The position numbers were made by a program, and so were the translations under genes. DNA of 58,361 nucleotides, from NCBI GenBank assembly GCA_903869595.1, contig CAIPZV010000039.1, forward strand, positions 1 to 58,361, written 5' to 3'. The notes below the pieces were generated by a model that saw only the letters and a list, made by a program, of their open reading frames with translations, was not told the origin of the DNA and did no database searches. Below, piece by piece: positions 57,238 to 58,361 of the stretch (positions within the stretch are counted from its first letter, which is position 1; the number at the start of each line of letters is the position of its first letter). This stretch comes from an uncultured beta proteobacterium (lineage in GTDB: Bacteria; Pseudomonadota; Gammaproteobacteria; Burkholderiales; Burkholderiaceae_C).

Positions 57238-57933
57238 ATGCTTGACGCCTCCAAAATTCGCGCTATCTCCCTGGACCTGGACGACACTTTGTGGCCGGTC
57301 TGGCCCACCATCGCCCGAGCCGAAATCCAAATGCAAGACTTCTTGCGCCCGCAAGCCCCGGCCACCGCCGCCTTGATGGCCGACCCGCAAGCGCGGGCGC
57401 AATTGCGCGACGCGATGGTGAGCGCGCAACCGGCCAGCGCCCACGACATGAGCGCCCTGCGCTTGGGCATGATCGAACTGGCCTTGCAGCGTTGTGGCGA
57501 GTCCGAGGTTTTGGCGCCAGAGGCCTTTGCCGTGTTTTATGCGGCCCGCCAGCAGGTGGATTTGTATGCCGATAGCGCCGGGGCGTTGGCGCGTCTGGCA
57601 GCACGTTTCCCGCTTTTGGCCCTGACCAACGGGAATGCCAACGTCCATTTGGTGGGGATTGGGCATTTTTTTGTGGGCAGTGTGGGGGCGCATACCGTGG
57701 GCCTGCCCAAGCCGCACAAAGTCATTTTTGACGCGGCGGCCAGCGCGCTGGGATGTCGGCACGAGGAAGTGCTGCATGTGGGAGACGATGCGCAGTTGGA
57801 CGTGCTGGCGGCGCTGGATGCTGGGATGCAAAGTGTTTGGGTCAATCGTTCGGGGCTTGACTGGCAGCATGAACGCAGTCCGCATTTGGCGGTCGCTAGT
57901 TTGGATGCCTTGTGTGTTGCTTTAGGGGTGTAG
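57238..57933 (+). CDS. HAD-superfamily hydrolase (subfamily IA, YigB-like)
   Basis: A 231-residue phosphatase-like protein with motif [12 protein letters not shown] (nucleophile Asp12, DLDDT at 12-16), motif [10 protein letters not shown], motif III Lys in [14 protein letters not shown] and motif [13 protein letters not shown]. The opening matches E. coli YigB, one of the phosphatases that act on the riboflavin pyrimidine intermediate. It starts only 19 bases from divergent hemH, so both promoters must overlap coding sequence. No Shine-Dalgarno; a TATTCT ends nine bases before the ATG. Confidence 0.88.
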   Translation: MLDASKIRAISLDLDDTLWPVWPTIARAEIQMQDFLRPQAPATAALMADPQARAQLRDAMVSAQPASAHDMSALRLGMIELALQRCGESEVLAPEAFAVFYAARQQVDLYADSAGALARLAARFPLLALTNGNANVHLVGIGHFFVGSVGAHTVGLPKPHKVIFDAAASALGCRHEEVLHVGDDAQLDVLAALDAGMQSVWVNRSGLDWQHERSPHLAVASLDALCVALGV

Positions 57934-58057
57934 TCTTGGCAGACTTGGGAGGTCGAAGTCGCTTCGTTAATCGGGTGAAACTTGGTTTTTTTGTACAGAC
58001 TTTCCTTGTGGGACTTTTTGTAGGTGCCCCGCTGGTTTCCCCCCCGCTTCCCCCCCG

Positions 58058-58085
58058 CCCCTTCACCCCCGCCGGGGTGAAGGGG
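58058..58085. repeat. perfect GC-rich hairpin
   Basis: CCCCTTCACCCC, loop CGCC, GGGGTGAAGGGG: a perfect 12-bp stem with a four-base loop, 125 bases after the HAD stop. There is no T run directly after it, though a T-rich stretch begins about 15 bases later. It could be a transcription end, a REP-like dispersed element, or both. Confidence 0.7.
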
Positions 58086-58230
58086 AGCTGGAACAGCCAA
58101 TTTGGTTGTTTTGTTTTATGGAGGGGTTTTGAATCGGGGCGTTGCGGTGCAGGTTTGTTGGCCTGCATTGGGGAACGAAGCGGTCGTAGTAAATGGTCTG
58201 GGGCTTGGTGCTTCGGCTTACGCTTAGTGC

Positions 58231-58269
58231 TTTGGGCTTTGGGCTTTGGGCTTTGGGCTTTGGGCTTTG
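58231..58269. repeat. TTTGGGC heptamer tandem repeat
   Basis: Five exact copies of TTTGGGC followed by TTTG, with degenerate copies just before (58203-58230). The unit is seven bases, so changes in copy number would shift any frame. It lies in non-coding sequence. Confidence 0.9.
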
Positions 58270-58361
58270 CGGGGCTGCGCCAGCAGCGCGCACAGGCGAG
58301 TGCAATGTGAGCGCAGCGAACGAGCACACGCGGTATTTGGGCCCCGCGCTGCCATAGGCCG

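Larger units (their letters stand above)
57934..58361. other. 428-base region without a gene
   Basis: No conserved frame is visible up to the window edge. The stretch holds C runs (about 58039-58045 and 58050-58056), a perfect 12-bp hairpin, a T-rich stretch at about 58102-58118 and a heptamer tandem repeat. Minus-strand open frames over the repeat (Lys-Pro-Lys-Ala-Gln-Ser units) are low-complexity and unlikely to be genes. Confidence 0.6.

Overview
This is an ordinary chromosomal segment of a betaproteobacterium, most likely order Burkholderiales, family Comamonadaceae. The case rests on overall gene content: several TRAP carriers, tandem acyl-CoA dehydrogenases, a RibB protein fused to a dead GTP cyclohydrolase II-like domain, ftsK-lolA next to trxB, tolQRA, and an rpmB-rpmG pair. 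Genus cannot be fixed from the sequence alone. I found no tRNA, rRNA, CRISPR array, prophage or defence island, and nothing that amounts to a clearly new multi-gene system.

Left edge (1-9.5 kb): the 3' end of an IS256-type insertion sequence abuts an orphan C-terminal gene fragment. Then come a long DctM/DctQ TRAP permease pair without a binding protein, an NhaD-type antiporter, a Lon-N-domain protein, a DUF427 protein, a fumarylacetoacetate-hydrolase-family protein with an export signal, a small unknown protein, and a complete TRAP system (dctM, dctQ, dctP).

Housekeeping core (9.5-22.5 kb): glnD, map and trxB on minus; ftsK and lolA on plus. A three-gene unit (beta-hydroxyacid dehydrogenase, family 5 binding protein, LysR regulator with an operator-like palindrome) lies between lolA and rarA.

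Transport and redox (22.5-35.2 kb): livHMGF without a binding protein, a DMT exporter, a ferredoxin-domain flavin reductase, an NAD(P)-binding protein, a PAP2 phosphatase, a glycine-zipper protein, and an RND efflux pair whose permease carries a one-base frameshift.

Metabolism and information (35.2-48.7 kb): two acyl-CoA dehydrogenases that look like a heteromer, purN, a DUF1653 protein, an RsmB/RsmF-like methyltransferase, a fatty-acid desaturase, a strong bidirectional terminator, rpmG and rpmB, dnaE, and feoA-feoB behind a Fur-box-like palindrome.

Right part (48.7-58.4 kb): a long minus-strand run (hemH, dusC, an Hsp15-like gene, ribBX, ribH, nusB, aminotransferase, tolQ, tolR, tolA) with a divergent HAD phosphatase. 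The last 430 bases have no gene but hold a perfect hairpin and a heptamer tandem repeat. The best second looks are the exported FAH protein, the degenerate acyl-CoA dehydrogenase subunit, the RND frameshift, the inserted LysR unit, and several genes that seem to be transcribed with little or no leader.
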